From an uncultured bacterium (lineage in GTDB: Bacteria; Desulfobacterota; Desulfovibrionia; Desulfovibrionales; Desulfovibrionaceae): DNA of 64,000 bases. The position numbers were made by a program, and so were the translations under genes. The notes below the pieces were generated by a model. It was given only the letters and a program-made list of their open reading frames with translations. It made no database searches and was not told the origin of the DNA. Each line of letters starts with the position of its first letter. The stretch's first letter is position 1. The stretch is taken from NCBI GenBank assembly GCA_905214305.1, contig CAJMLK010000006.1:1-64000 (forward strand), written 5' to 3'. Below, piece after piece: positions 1 to 8,477 of the stretch.

Positions 1-942
1 CGGCGCATGACCGAGCACATGCGCAAGGGCTTCGGCGTGAAGAGCCCCTACGGTGACCACCTGTGGCTGGATATCCGTCACCTCGGCGAGCACCACATCA
101 CGACCAAGCTGCGTGAAATCTACGACATCTGTACGCATTTCCTCGGCGTGAACCCCATTCACCAGCTTATCCCCGTGCGCCCGACGCAGCACTATTCGAT
201 GGGCGGCGTCCGCACGGACAAGGACGGCCACGCCTACGGGCTCAAGGGCCTGTTCGCCGCCGGTGAAGCGGCGTGCTGGGACCTGCACGGCTTCAACCGT
301 CTGGGCGGCAACTCCCTGGCCGAAACCATCGTTTCCGGGCGCATTGTGGGCAAAAAGCTGGTGGAATTCCTTCAGGGCTATGAAACCATCTTCTCCACAG
401 CCGAGATGAACGCGGCCGCCACAAAGGTAAAAGACCGCATAGCAGCCCTGCTGCGCGGCACAGGCGACGACTGCTACACCCTGCGCAATGAAATGCAGGA
501 TGTCATGATGGAGCATGTGGGCATTTTCCGTAACGGCAAAGACCTTGAGGCTGGCGTGAGCAAGCTGCAGGACCTGCTGGAACGCTGCGGCAACATGCGT
601 CTGGCAAGCGGCAACATCCCCGGCCCCAATGCCGAGCTTTCGATGGCCCTGCGGGTTCCCGGCATGCTCAAGCTGGCCCTGTGCACGGCGTACGGCGCCC
701 TTATGCGTACAGAAAGCCGTGGCGCTCACGCCCGTGAAGACTATCCCGAACGCAATGACAAGGACTGGCTCAACCGCACCCTGGCCTACTGGAAGGAAGG
801 CGACAGCCTGCCCACGCTCAAGTACGAAGCGGCTACGCCGTTCTACATCCTGCCTCCCGGTGACCGGGGTTACGGCGGCGGCAAGATCATTCCCGGCGAC
901 ATCATGGAAGACCAGATCGTTCCCTACGATCAGAAAGGCTAA
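1..942 (+). CDS. frdA: Fumarate reductase flavoprotein subunit, C-terminal part (start lies outside the window)
   Basis: This is the C-terminal 313 residues of the FAD subunit of fumarate reductase (succinate:quinone oxidoreductase family), which reduces fumarate at the inner face of the membrane. The reading frame is open from base 1, so the gene is cut by the window edge and the first ATG here is internal. Visible family motifs are the segment PTQHYSMGGVRTD, which carries active-site residues of the family, and the FAD-binding stretch HGFNRLGGNSLAE. The helical C-terminal domain contains the RTESRGAHAREDYPERND motif typical of FrdA/SdhA. frdB follows after 11 bases, so the two are co-transcribed; a cytochrome subunit probably lies upstream. 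Identification is firm; whether the physiological direction is fumarate reduction is inferred from the anaerobic context. Confidence 0.95.
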   Translation, partial: RRMTEHMRKGFGVKSPYGDHLWLDIRHLGEHHITTKLREIYDICTHFLGVNPIHQLIPVRPTQHYSMGGVRTDKDGHAYGLKGLFAAGEAACWDLHGFNRLGGNSLAETIVSGRIVGKKLVEFLQGYETIFSTAEMNAAATKVKDRIAALLRGTGDDCYTLRNEMQDVMMEHVGIFRNGKDLEAGVSKLQDLLERCGNMRLASGNIPGPNAELSMALRVPGMLKLALCTAYGALMRTESRGAHAREDYPERNDKDWLNRTLAYWKEGDSLPTLKYEAATPFYILPPGDRGYGGGKIIPGDIMEDQIVPYDQKG

Positions 943-953
943 GGGAGGGTACC

Positions 954-1739
954 ATGGGACGTAATCTTACATTTGAAATATTCCGCTATAATCCGCTGGA
1001 CCCTCGCTCATTCCCGCATATGCAGACGTTCCAGCTTGAAGAGCACCCCAGCATGACGCTCTTTATCGCGCTGAACCTCATACGCGAAAAGCACGACGCG
1101 TCCCTGCAGTTTGACTTTTGCTGCCGGGCGGGCATCTGCGGGTCCTGCGGCATGGTCATCAACGGGCGGCCGGGTCTGGCCTGCCACACGCAAACCAGCG
1201 ACCTGCCCGACCACATCACCCTGCATCCCCTGCCGGTTTTCAAGCTGCTGGGCGACCTTTCCGTGGATACGGGCACATGGTTTCGCCATGTGGGCAAAAA
1301 AATCGAATCGTGGATACACACCAATAAAGAGTTTGATCCCAACGCCCAGGAAGAGCGCATGAGCAACAGCCTGGCAACGGAGATCTTTGAACTGGACAGA
1401 TGCATCGAATGCGGATGCTGCGTTGCCGCCTGCGGCACGGCCCGCATGCGGGAAGATTTTATCGGAGCCACCGCCATCAACCGCATGGCGCGCTTCTACA
1501 TCGACCCGCGTGACAACCGCACCCCTGCAGATTATTATGATCTTATCGGCGATGACAACGGCGTATTCGGTTGCATGGGCCTGCTGGCCTGTGACAGCGT
1601 ATGCCCCAAGCAACTGCCCCTGCAAGACCAGCTCGGCATCATGCGTCGCATGGTCAGCATGGAATCGGTGAGGGGCATTCTGCCTGAATCTCTGCGCAAA
1701 AAACTGCAAGGCTGTGGTTGCGGCTGCGCCAAAAACTAA
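954..1739 (+). CDS. frdB: Fumarate reductase iron-sulfur subunit
   Basis: This 261-residue subunit carries electrons between the quinone-binding membrane subunit and FrdA. The plant-type [2Fe-2S] ligands are in CCRAGICGSCGMVINGRPGLAC (residues about 57-77). The second cluster binding motif is CIECGCCVAAC (about 150-160), and the third is CMGLLACDSVCP (about 207-218), which resembles the epsilonproteobacterial/Wolinella pattern more than the E. coli one. The start is supported by a GGGAGGG box 4 bases before the ATG. The last residues form an unusual cysteine-rich tail, GCGCGCAKN, which is not needed for the three canonical clusters. It is followed by a hairpin, so it probably ends the frd operon. 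Confidence 0.95.
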   Translation: MGRNLTFEIFRYNPLDPRSFPHMQTFQLEEHPSMTLFIALNLIREKHDASLQFDFCCRAGICGSCGMVINGRPGLACHTQTSDLPDHITLHPLPVFKLLGDLSVDTGTWFRHVGKKIESWIHTNKEFDPNAQEERMSNSLATEIFELDRCIECGCCVAACGTARMREDFIGATAINRMARFYIDPRDNRTPADYYDLIGDDNGVFGCMGLLACDSVCPKQLPLQDQLGIMRRMVSMESVRGILPESLRKKLQGCGCGCAKN

Positions 1740-1753
1740 AGCCGTCGGCACAG

Positions 1754-1790
1754 GGTACAGGCCCGAAGCCCGCTGCCTCGGGCCTGTACC
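1754..1790 (+). terminator. Hairpin after frdB, likely transcription end
   Basis: A perfect 13-bp stem (1754-1766 with 1778-1790, starting GGTACAGGCCCGA) encloses an 11-base loop, 15 bases after the frdB stop codon. There is no run of T after it, so it is either a factor-dependent end or a 3'-stabilising structure and not a classical intrinsic terminator. Confidence 0.55.
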
Positions 1791-1851
1791 GCATACGTCC
1801 TGAATTCTTTGCCCGGCGGAAAAAGTCTCATCCGCCAAAAGGAAGGATGCC

Positions 1852-2523
1852 ATGCTTATATTAGACTGGATGAAGCCCCATGTAATCACTGTCGTGCCTG
1901 ACACCTCCCTGCTGCAGTGCAGAAAACTTCTTAAGGATAACCGCATCAACTACCTGCCGGTAGTAGACCGGGACAACATCGTGGTGGGCCTTATCGCCTC
2001 TGCGGACCTCAAGGCTTTTGCCCCGCAGCACTCCACCGGCTTTGAAATCCTTGAAGCCCTTGATATTCTGGCCGAAACAAAGGTCAAGGATGTCATGGTG
2101 GTCGCCCCGGTCACCATCCATTACAACAATACCGTGGAACAGGCCGCCAAAACCATGTTTGACCGGCACGTGGCCTGTCTGCCCGTCATTGACGATGAAG
2201 ACAGGCTGGTCGGCATCATCACGGGATGGGACATTTTCCACGCTCTGCTCAACATGAGCGGCGCGGAACAGGGCGGCGACGAGGCGGGCTTTGTTCTGCC
2301 CAACCAGCCCGGAACCATTCGCGAAATTCTGGACACACTGAAAACCCACGGCATGAGCGTTATTTCCGTGCTTTCGGCCGCTGCGGACAACGGCATGCGG
2401 CAGGTAAAAATCCGCTTTCGCGCTCAGGATGCCGCCGCTCTGGACGACACCTTTGAAATACTTAAAAAACACAGCGGCTTGCGCTACTGGGCAAGAGACG
2501 GCAAGGTTCACATGAAAGACTAG
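1852..2523 (+). CDS. CBS-domain pair protein with C-terminal ACT-like domain
   Basis: This 223-residue soluble protein has two CBS motifs (about residues 5-55 and 80-135: MKPHVITVVPDTSL... and VKDVMVVAPVTIHYNN...WDIFHAL), which in this family sense adenine nucleotides or related ligands. A C-terminal region (about 145-215, PGTIREILDTLKTHGMSVIS) looks like an ACT regulatory domain. The enzyme it controls is not evident; neighbours are fumarate reductase and malic enzyme, so a link to energy-dependent control of C4 metabolism is possible but is inference only. The start is preceded by AAGGA. The stop codon TAG at 2521-2523 coincides exactly with the first three bases of repeat A1, so the present end of the protein may have been set by insertion of that element. 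Confidence 0.85.
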   Translation: MLILDWMKPHVITVVPDTSLLQCRKLLKDNRINYLPVVDRDNIVVGLIASADLKAFAPQHSTGFEILEALDILAETKVKDVMVVAPVTIHYNNTVEQAAKTMFDRHVACLPVIDDEDRLVGIITGWDIFHALLNMSGAEQGGDEAGFVLPNQPGTIREILDTLKTHGMSVISVLSAAADNGMRQVKIRFRAQDAAALDDTFEILKKHSGLRYWARDGKVHMKD

Positions 2524-2647
2524 AGCAGCTTACAGTTGAAACAAGCTGACTGCTCTTGCAGGGATTTTTATGAATAATCCCTGCGGTGAAAGGCGAGCGG
2601 GCAGGCCCTTGCCTGCCGCAAGCGAGCGTTTCAAGTGGTAACAGCTT
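2521..2647 (+). repeat. Family A dispersed repeat, copy A1
   Basis: About 127 bp. It begins TAGAGCAGCTTAC, contains an inner hairpin (GCAGGGAT/ATCCCTGC-like arms around 2558-2584) and a second hairpin GGCAGG-cctt-type at about 2600-2616, and ends with a degenerated copy of the inverted end (CGTTTCAAGTGGTAACAGCT). It aligns along its whole length with copies at 13089-13215, 27104-27230 and, inverted, 52598-52723. Its first TAG is the stop of the upstream CBS gene. Confidence 0.8.
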
Positions 2648-2873
2648 GGATTTTCGGCGCATCCGTGTGGACTGTTCGCCGGATGCGCCATAAATCCATA
2701 TGTCATAAGCCCGCATCTGTGCCGAAGCCGGCATGCGGTGCGAAAAACACCATGTACCCAACAGCCCGACAGGCTGTTCGCTTCCGCCTGCCCATGCCGG
2801 TCATGGGTGCAGCCCCCCGCGCCGTGCGGAACGCGCCGCCCGGAAGCGCACCACATCAGTCAAGGAGTGTACA
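2648..2873. other. Intergenic leader before malic enzyme, with one strong hairpin
   Basis: A perfect 10-bp stem GGCGCATCCG (2656-2665) pairs with 2680-2689, directly after repeat A1. A smaller stem ACAGCC/GGCTGT lies at 2761-2777. No T-run follows either, so these are candidate transcript-end or leader structures for the gene starting at 2874. The malic enzyme frame stays open upstream to 2733, but the Shine-Dalgarno AAGGAG at 2862-2867 fixes the start at 2874. Confidence 0.4.
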
Positions 2874-4145
2874 ATGTCTCGTATCAAGAATCTGCGGGAT
2901 GAAGCCCTCGCCATGCATAAAGAGTATCAGGGCAAGATCGAGGTGCGCGTCAAGGCGCCCGTGCGTGATACCGACGACCTCACCCTGGCCTACTCGCCCG
3001 GCGTGGCCGAGCCTTGCATGGAAATCTACCGCCAGCCCGAAACTCTCGACGTCTATACCAACCACTCCAACTTTGTCTGTGTGGTCTCCAACGGCACTGC
3101 CGTTCTGGGTCTGGGCGACATCGGCCCCGCAGCCGCCATGCCTGTGATGGAAGGCAAATCCCTGCTGTTCAAAACCTTTGGTGATGTGGATGCCTTTCCC
3201 ATCTGCGTCAACACCAAGGACACGGCCAAAATCATCGAACTGGTGGAGCTTATGGGCCCCACCTTTGGCGGCGTCAACCTTGAAGACATCAAGGCGCCGG
3301 AATGCTTTGTCATTGAAGACAGCCTGAAGAAAAACGGCGTCTTCAAGGGGCCGATCTTTCATGACGACCAGCACGGAACCGCCGTGGTCACCCTGGCCGG
3401 GCTTGTCAACGCACTCAAGCTGGTAAACAAGAAGCTTGATGATATCACCGTGGTCACCAGCGGCGCAGGGGCAGCCGGTATTGCCATTATCAAGCTGCTC
3501 ATGGCCCTTGGCCTGAAAAACGTCATCATGTGCGATTCGCGCGGGGCCATATGGGAAGGACGCAGCGAAGGGATGAATGCCTACAAGGAAGACATCGCCC
3601 GCCGCACCAATCCGCAGAAAATCAAGGGCGGGCTGGCCGAGGCCATCAAGGGTGCTGATGTCTTTATCGGCGTATCCGCTCCGGACACGCTGAATGAAGA
3701 CATGATCCGCAGCATGGCCAAAGACCCCATCATCTTTGCCCAGGCCAACCCCATCCCCGAAATATGGCCCATCCAGCGCGCTCTGGACGCCGGAGCCAAG
3801 GTTGTAGCCACGGGCCGCTCCGACTGCCCCAACCAGATCAACAACGTGCTTGCCTTCCCCGGTATTTTCCGTGGTGCTCTTGATGTTGCCGCCACGGACA
3901 TCAACGATGCCATGAAAATTGCGGCTGCCTACGCCATTGCCGAACTGGTCAAGCCCGAAGAACTCAGCCCCGGCTACATCATTCCCTCCACGCTTAACAG
4001 CGAAGTGGCCCCACGGGTTGCTGCGGCCACGGCCAAAGCCGCCATGGAAAGCGGCATTGCCCGCAAACCCGCCGACCCCGAAGTCATCGCGGAAAATCTG
4101 AAAAAAAGACTGGCTGGCCGCCAGCTTGCGTGCGTCAAGAAGTAG
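2874..4145 (+). CDS. NAD(P)-dependent malic enzyme (oxaloacetate-decarboxylating)
   Basis: This protein of 423 residues converts malate and NAD(P)+ to pyruvate, CO2 and NAD(P)H in the cytoplasm. The N-terminal malic domain includes YSPGVAEPC (about residues 41-49) and GLGDIGPAAAMPVMEGKSLLFK with the catalytic Lys. FHDDQHGTA is the metal-binding segment, and the C-terminal Rossmann fold has the GAGAAG nucleotide loop. It has the length of the short bacterial form and lacks the C-terminal phosphotransacetylase-like domain of MaeB-type enzymes. The start ATG at 2874 has AAGGAG upstream; the earlier in-frame ATG at 2733 has none. It is followed by a strong intrinsic terminator, so it appears to be monocistronic or last in a unit with the CBS gene. 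Coenzyme preference cannot be read with confidence. Confidence 0.95.
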   Translation: MSRIKNLRDEALAMHKEYQGKIEVRVKAPVRDTDDLTLAYSPGVAEPCMEIYRQPETLDVYTNHSNFVCVVSNGTAVLGLGDIGPAAAMPVMEGKSLLFKTFGDVDAFPICVNTKDTAKIIELVELMGPTFGGVNLEDIKAPECFVIEDSLKKNGVFKGPIFHDDQHGTAVVTLAGLVNALKLVNKKLDDITVVTSGAGAAGIAIIKLLMALGLKNVIMCDSRGAIWEGRSEGMNAYKEDIARRTNPQKIKGGLAEAIKGADVFIGVSAPDTLNEDMIRSMAKDPIIFAQANPIPEIWPIQRALDAGAKVVATGRSDCPNQINNVLAFPGIFRGALDVAATDINDAMKIAAAYAIAELVKPEELSPGYIIPSTLNSEVAPRVAAATAKAAMESGIARKPADPEVIAENLKKRLAGRQLACVKK

Positions 4146-4198
4146 CGTTCACTACCGCTTTCTGACACGCCGACACCACGACTGAACCCGTACAGACA

Positions 4199-4249
4199 GG
4201 GTTCTCTTCCGAAGGCAGGACTCCTGCTTTCGAGAGAGAACCCTTTTTT
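4199..4249 (+). terminator. Rho-independent terminator after malic enzyme
   Basis: A long stem with arms GGGTTCTCTT...and ...GAGAGAACCC (4199-4243) is followed by six T (4244-4249), 54 bases after the malic enzyme stop. This is a classical intrinsic terminator. Confidence 0.92.
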
Positions 4250-4400
4250 GTGCCCCTGCCGTCAGTTCATGCGCCTTTCTTATGTCAGGCGTCCCGTCCG
4301 TACCTGCCCCAAAAAACTCCAAATAATCGCACCTGTGCGGCACGGCTTCATCTCAAGGCAGGCGGAAAGCTGCCAATCCCCGGGGTGAGCCACGCACATC

Positions 4401-4715
4401 GGAGCAGATTAACGTTGAGAATGTACATTTTCAAAGTTTAAGCCACGCACGCTTCGATGCTTACCCGCGCACGAAAACAGCTCTGTTGTCTTGGCGAAAG
4501 TCGCTGGCGAGCCTGCGAGCCTTACCAATGGCGACAGCGACTGTGTGGAAACAGGCCGATCGTCACACATGCTGCCTGCAGGCGCAATTTCCTGCGTACG
4601 ATTTCTGAAGCATCCGTAACATCCTTTGTCGTAACGGCTGAAGCTGCGTTTGCATCTTTGCGGCAGGCGACTGCTCGCGCAGCCGCCAGAGCAATTTCAA
4701 AGTAAAACTGCTCTA
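4401..4715 (+). repeat. Family B dispersed repeat, copy B1
   Basis: A 315-bp element starting GGAGCAGATTAACGTTGAGAA and ending in a short palindromic end, AGAGCAATTTCAAAG...CTGCTCT. It aligns throughout with 62067-62381 (same strand) and 25013-25321 (inverted); a stretch around CTGGCGAGCCTGCGAGCC is conserved in all three. Short open frames inside it change frame between copies, so it is most likely non-coding. It sits between the malic enzyme terminator and the heme operon promoter. Confidence 0.85.
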
Positions 4716-4811
4716 ACAGCTCCAGCACCAAAACGTAGCAAAAAAATAAAATTATAATATTTTGTTATTATTGAAAATTTTAAAAAATATCATTTATTTT
4801 TTAAAAGGGAA

Positions 4812-4839
4812 TTGACTTTGGATTTCATTTTTGTAAACT
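4812..4839 (+). promoter_or_regulatory. Probable sigma-70 promoter of the heme operon
   Basis: TTGACT (4812-4817), a 16-base spacer and TAAACT (4834-4839) lie 62 bases before the hutW start, just downstream of a very AT-rich block (about 4735-4810) that stands out in this GC-rich DNA. The AT block could hold an iron-regulator site, but I see no convincing full Fur box in it. Confidence 0.55.
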
Positions 4840-4901
4840 CGGCTAAACAAATTAGACAAGACTAACTATGGCCGACCACACGGGCCAATAAAGGAAGAAA
4901 C

Positions 4902-6320
4902 ATGCAGTCCGACACTCAAGCATTGTCCCCTGATCAGGCTGTTTGCCATAGCCCCTCCGACCCGGATTCCTTTATCCGGCCCAACCCGGACAAGTTTTTT
5001 GCCCGTGAGGGTGTATCGCCCCTTTCTCATGCCTTTGACGGCAAGATCGCCATTCACCCCGGTCTGGGCAATCAGCCCCTTGCTGAGGAAGAAATGCGGC
5101 CAGCCCTTGAAACACTTCTTGAAACGCCCCTGCAGGGCAAAACCGTGGCGTACATTCACGTACCCTTTTGCCAGACCCATTGCCTGTACTGCGGGTTCTA
5201 CAACAAGCACTATGGCGAAGACGACAGCCGCGTCTACACGGACGCCCTGCTGGCCGAACTGGCCCAGTGGCGTGACAGCGTTGCCGTGCAAAGCACGCCC
5301 GTGCATGCCCTGTACCTGGGCGGCGGCACTCCCACCGCCCTTGAAGCAGCCGACCTGGAGCGTATCCTCAAAGCCGCCCGCGAAAATCTGCCTCTGGCAA
5401 ACGACTGCGAAATCACCATCGAAGGCCGCCTTGCCAACTTTGATGCCCGCAAGATGGAAGCCTGCCTTGCCGGTGGAGCCAACCGCTTTTCGCTGGGCGT
5501 GCAGAGCTTCAATACGGAGATCCGCCGCTCCATGGGACGCCTTGGCACGCGCGAAGACATGATCCGCGGCCTTGAACTTCTCATGAGCTACAATCAGGCG
5601 GCTGTTATTGTTGACCTTATTTACGGTTTTCCCCGGCAGACCATGAACTGCTGGCTTGAAGACATCGCCGTGGCCCAGTCCATCAACCTTGACGGGGCCG
5701 ACTGCTACCAGCTCAACGTCTACGGCCAGACGCCCCTTGGCAAGGCCATCCAGCAAGGCAGCATTCCTCCTGCCGCCGACGCCCCCACCCAGTCGGCCAT
5801 GTTTGCGGCATCGGTCGAGGCCATGACCCAGGCCCGTTACCGCCGCCTGTCCATGAGCCACTGGGCGCGCACCTCCAGAGAGCGCAACCTGTACAACCTC
5901 TACGTCAAGGGTTCTGCCAACTGCCTGGCCTTTGGCCCCGGCGCGGGCGGCAACTTTGCCGGAAACTTCTATATCAATACGCCGGACTACGAATCGTGGC
6001 TGCAACAGGTGGCCGACGGGCGCAAGGCCCTGGCAATGCTGCAACCCGCGCCCCAGCGCTACTTTCTCTTTCGGGCCGTGGCCGAAGGCATGGAGCAGGG
6101 CTGTCTGAACCTGCCCGCGCTTGAACAACGCTTTGGCCTGCCGCTTGCGAAAATCTGGTCTCCCCTGCTTGCCCAGTGGCAGAGAGCGGGGCTGGTCACG
6201 CAAGATCAGGGATGGGTAACGCTTACGCTGGCAGGGCAGTTTTGGCAGGTGAACCTTTCGCAGTTGCTGCTCAACTACCTTAAAACCATGCTGGAGGAAA
6301 ACAATGATCTTGCTGCGTAA
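4902..6320 (+). CDS. hutW: HutW/ChuW-type radical SAM protein for anaerobic heme degradation
   Basis: A 472-residue radical SAM enzyme of the HemN-like family. The 4Fe-4S motif CQTHCLYC (CX3CX2C; C90, C94, C97) is followed by the SAM-binding GGGTPT segment (about residue 141) and a C-terminal winged-helix-like HemN_C region. Family members ChuW/HutW open the heme macrocycle without oxygen by radical methyl transfer, releasing iron. The assignment to HutW and not to coproporphyrinogen dehydrogenase rests on context: it is first in a run with a TonB receptor, hutX, flavodoxin and exbBD-tonB. The start has AAAGGAAG 6 bases upstream. The end overlaps the receptor gene by 17 bases, so translation is probably coupled. 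Confidence 0.9.
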   Translation: MQSDTQALSPDQAVCHSPSDPDSFIRPNPDKFFAREGVSPLSHAFDGKIAIHPGLGNQPLAEEEMRPALETLLETPLQGKTVAYIHVPFCQTHCLYCGFYNKHYGEDDSRVYTDALLAELAQWRDSVAVQSTPVHALYLGGGTPTALEAADLERILKAARENLPLANDCEITIEGRLANFDARKMEACLAGGANRFSLGVQSFNTEIRRSMGRLGTREDMIRGLELLMSYNQAAVIVDLIYGFPRQTMNCWLEDIAVAQSINLDGADCYQLNVYGQTPLGKAIQQGSIPPAADAPTQSAMFAASVEAMTQARYRRLSMSHWARTSRERNLYNLYVKGSANCLAFGPGAGGNFAGNFYINTPDYESWLQQVADGRKALAMLQPAPQRYFLFRAVAEGMEQGCLNLPALEQRFGLPLAKIWSPLLAQWQRAGLVTQDQGWVTLTLAGQFWQVNLSQLLLNYLKTMLEENNDLAA

Positions 6321-8406
6321 CTTACGCAGGCATGCCATGCCCCTGGGTCTGGCCGGGGCATTGCTCTGGAGCGCGCCCGCCCATGCCGAACCCCTGCAGA
6401 CCGAAACTGTCAGGGTATCCGCGTCGCGAGTTGAAAAAGAGCTGTTGGACGTCCCCATGGCCGTGAGCGTCATGACGGAGGAAGAAATCAAAACCTCGCC
6501 CGCAGCCACAGTGGGCGGCCTGTTGCAGGATATTCCCGGAGTGCAGGTCGTCAACTCCGGTGCGCAGGGCCTGAAGCGCATTTCCATCCGTGGAGAAAGC
6601 CCCAACCGGGTGCTCATTCTCATTGACGGACAAAAAATCGCTGAAAACAAATCCATGGACGGAACGGCCCTGCTCATCGACCCCGCCATGATCGAGCGCA
6701 TCGAGGTCATCAAGGGACCAGCCTCGGTGCTGTACGGCTCTGAAGCACTGGGCGGCGTTGTGAACATCATCACCAAAAAAGGTGGCAAAAAGCCCATACA
6801 GGGGCAGATAACCACAAGCTACAACGGCTCCACCAGAGGCTTTGCCGAAAGCCTCTCGCTGTTCGGCGGCTATGAGGGCTTCAAGTACCGCGCCACAGGG
6901 GCCAACACCTATCAGCACAACCTGTCCACCCCCGACGGCGAAGCCAGGCATTCCAAGTTCAAGCAGCAGTCCGGCTCGGCCTTTCTGAGCTATGATTTCA
7001 GCCCCAACTTTACTGCGGGCGGCATGTATGAGCAGTTTTACAGCGAAATAATGTCCGGCGACACCAGCTCGCCCAATTTCTTTGTGGACATTTCGCCCTG
7101 GGAACGCAAGAAGGCCGCAGTATTTGCCGAGGCCAAAGATGTGGCGTTTTTTCTGCCGCGCCTGCGCCTTGACGCCTTCTGGCAGCACAGCAGAAAAAAA
7201 ATGCTCAACCATGTGGAAGTGGCGGAAGCCCCCATGTCCATGCTTATGGACAACCATGCCAACAACAAGAACGAGCAGTGGGGCGCAAGCCTTCAGTCCG
7301 ACTGGAACATAGGCGAAAACAACTACCTCATTGCCGGTTACGAGTTCAACAGAGACGGCCTTGATGCCACCACAGACACAGATACCAAGACTGTCATCAA
7401 GCCCAACCCAATGGTTACGATGACCACCCTGACAGACAAGCACTACAAATATAAGGGATACATGGACACCCACGCCCTGTTCGCCCTTATGGAAAGCAAA
7501 CTGCCCTGGGACTTCACCCTGTCGTACGGCGTGCGCCAAACCTGGGTGCAGTCGCATATGGGAACAGCCGAAGGCTGGCAGCGCGTAAAAAAATCTCCGG
7601 CGTACAACCCTGTCTTTGGCGACATTGACGCCGGCACTGCAGGCGACAACTGGGAATCCCACCCCGTGTTCAACGTGTCCCTCATGTGGCAGGGCATTGA
7701 CGACCTCACGCTGCGCGCGGGCTTCAGCCAGGGCTTCCGCGTGCCCAACCTTCAGGAAAAGTACGTCATCTCCAGCATGGGCGGCGGCACGGTAAACCCC
7801 AATCCCGACCTTACGCCTGAAAAGTCCAATACCTGGGAACTGGGCGCGCGCTATTCCGCCTTTGGCCTCAACCTTGACCTCACCGGATTTTACACTGTGG
7901 CCGAAGACTACATTTCGTCACAGCAAACCGGCAACAATATCTACTTTTACAAAAACGTCAGTCAGGCCAAAACGCACGGTGTGGAATTCAGCGGCAGCTA
8001 TGACCTGCCTTACGGCTTCACCCCCTACATCGACCTGACCTGGATGAAGCGCCAGTTTGACAACGGCAATTACAAGACCTGGAAGACCGGCACGCCCGAA
8101 TGGACCGGCCGCACAGGCGTGCGGGCGCTCTATCCGGTCAATGAAAGCCTGGATGTGATCGGTGATGCCTACATCCGCTTTGCCACCAAGAACGAACAGG
8201 AAAGCGGCTCTGCCCGCACCATGTATTCCAACAGTTCCTGGACCACGGCCAACGCCATGATGGGCGTGAAGTTCGGTGACAGCAAACAATACGCCGTAGT
8301 CGGTGAAGTGCTTAACATCTTTAACCAAAAATATGCGCTCGGTACGGGCGAATCCATTTACGAACCCGGTGTGCATGCAAATATCAAGGTCAGTGTAGAA
8401 TTCTAA
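6304..8406 (+). CDS. TonB-dependent outer-membrane receptor, probably for heme
   Basis: A 700-residue outer-membrane transporter. A Sec signal peptide covers residues 1-28 (cleavage after AHA), followed by a TonB box-like segment ETVRVSA (34-40). The plug domain (about 45-155) has VPMAVSVMTEEEI, GVQVVNSGAQGLKRISIRG and RIEVIKGPASVLYGSEALGGVVNIITKK. The rest is a beta-barrel ending in a terminal Phe (VSVEF), the usual BAM recognition end. The substrate is inferred from the location between hutW and hutX; sequence alone would also allow a siderophore or cobalamin receptor. The start lies within the last codons of hutW with GGAGG just upstream (6293-6297). Confidence 0.92.
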   Translation: MILLRNLRRHAMPLGLAGALLWSAPAHAEPLQTETVRVSASRVEKELLDVPMAVSVMTEEEIKTSPAATVGGLLQDIPGVQVVNSGAQGLKRISIRGESPNRVLILIDGQKIAENKSMDGTALLIDPAMIERIEVIKGPASVLYGSEALGGVVNIITKKGGKKPIQGQITTSYNGSTRGFAESLSLFGGYEGFKYRATGANTYQHNLSTPDGEARHSKFKQQSGSAFLSYDFSPNFTAGGMYEQFYSEIMSGDTSSPNFFVDISPWERKKAAVFAEAKDVAFFLPRLRLDAFWQHSRKKMLNHVEVAEAPMSMLMDNHANNKNEQWGASLQSDWNIGENNYLIAGYEFNRDGLDATTDTDTKTVIKPNPMVTMTTLTDKHYKYKGYMDTHALFALMESKLPWDFTLSYGVRQTWVQSHMGTAEGWQRVKKSPAYNPVFGDIDAGTAGDNWESHPVFNVSLMWQGIDDLTLRAGFSQGFRVPNLQEKYVISSMGGGTVNPNPDLTPEKSNTWELGARYSAFGLNLDLTGFYTVAEDYISSQQTGNNIYFYKNVSQAKTHGVEFSGSYDLPYGFTPYIDLTWMKRQFDNGNYKTWKTGTPEWTGRTGVRALYPVNESLDVIGDAYIRFATKNEQESGSARTMYSNSSWTTANAMMGVKFGDSKQYAVVGEVLNIFNQKYALGTGESIYEPGVHANIKVSVEF

Positions 8407-8413
8407 GCCCGGT

Positions 8414-8466
8414 GGCCCGTCTCTTTGATATTGAAATTCAAATTCAATTTATGTAAGAGACGGGCC
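8414..8466 (+). promoter_or_regulatory. 12-bp hairpin stem enclosing an AT-rich, Fur-box-like palindrome
   Basis: Perfect arms GGCCCGTCTCTT (8414-8425) and AAGAGACGGGCC (8455-8466) bracket 29 AT-rich bases containing the near-palindrome TTGAAATTCAAATTCAA (8431-8447; one symmetric mismatch pair plus the centre). It lies between the receptor stop (8406) and the start of the ECF S component (8478). The stem could terminate or attenuate transcription; the palindrome resembles a degenerate Fur-family site. The two functions cannot be separated from sequence alone. Confidence 0.5.
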
Positions 8467-8477
8467 AGGAGACAGTT

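Noticed and set aside
2733..2873. Longer N-terminus for malic enzyme from the upstream ATG
   Set aside because: The 47 added residues are not like the family and the Shine-Dalgarno lies before 2874.
4457..4705. Small open frame inside repeat B1 and its counterparts in B2 and B3
   Set aside because: The frame shifts between copies and the peptide is not preserved, so the conserved element is DNA, not protein.
4866..6815. A 649-residue open frame on the minus strand across hutW and the receptor gene
   Set aside because: It is antisense to two well-supported genes, has no family motifs and reflects GC-rich codon use. Similar antisense frames at 28148-30466, 44675-46270, 47198-49207 and 34427-35590 were rejected for the same reason.
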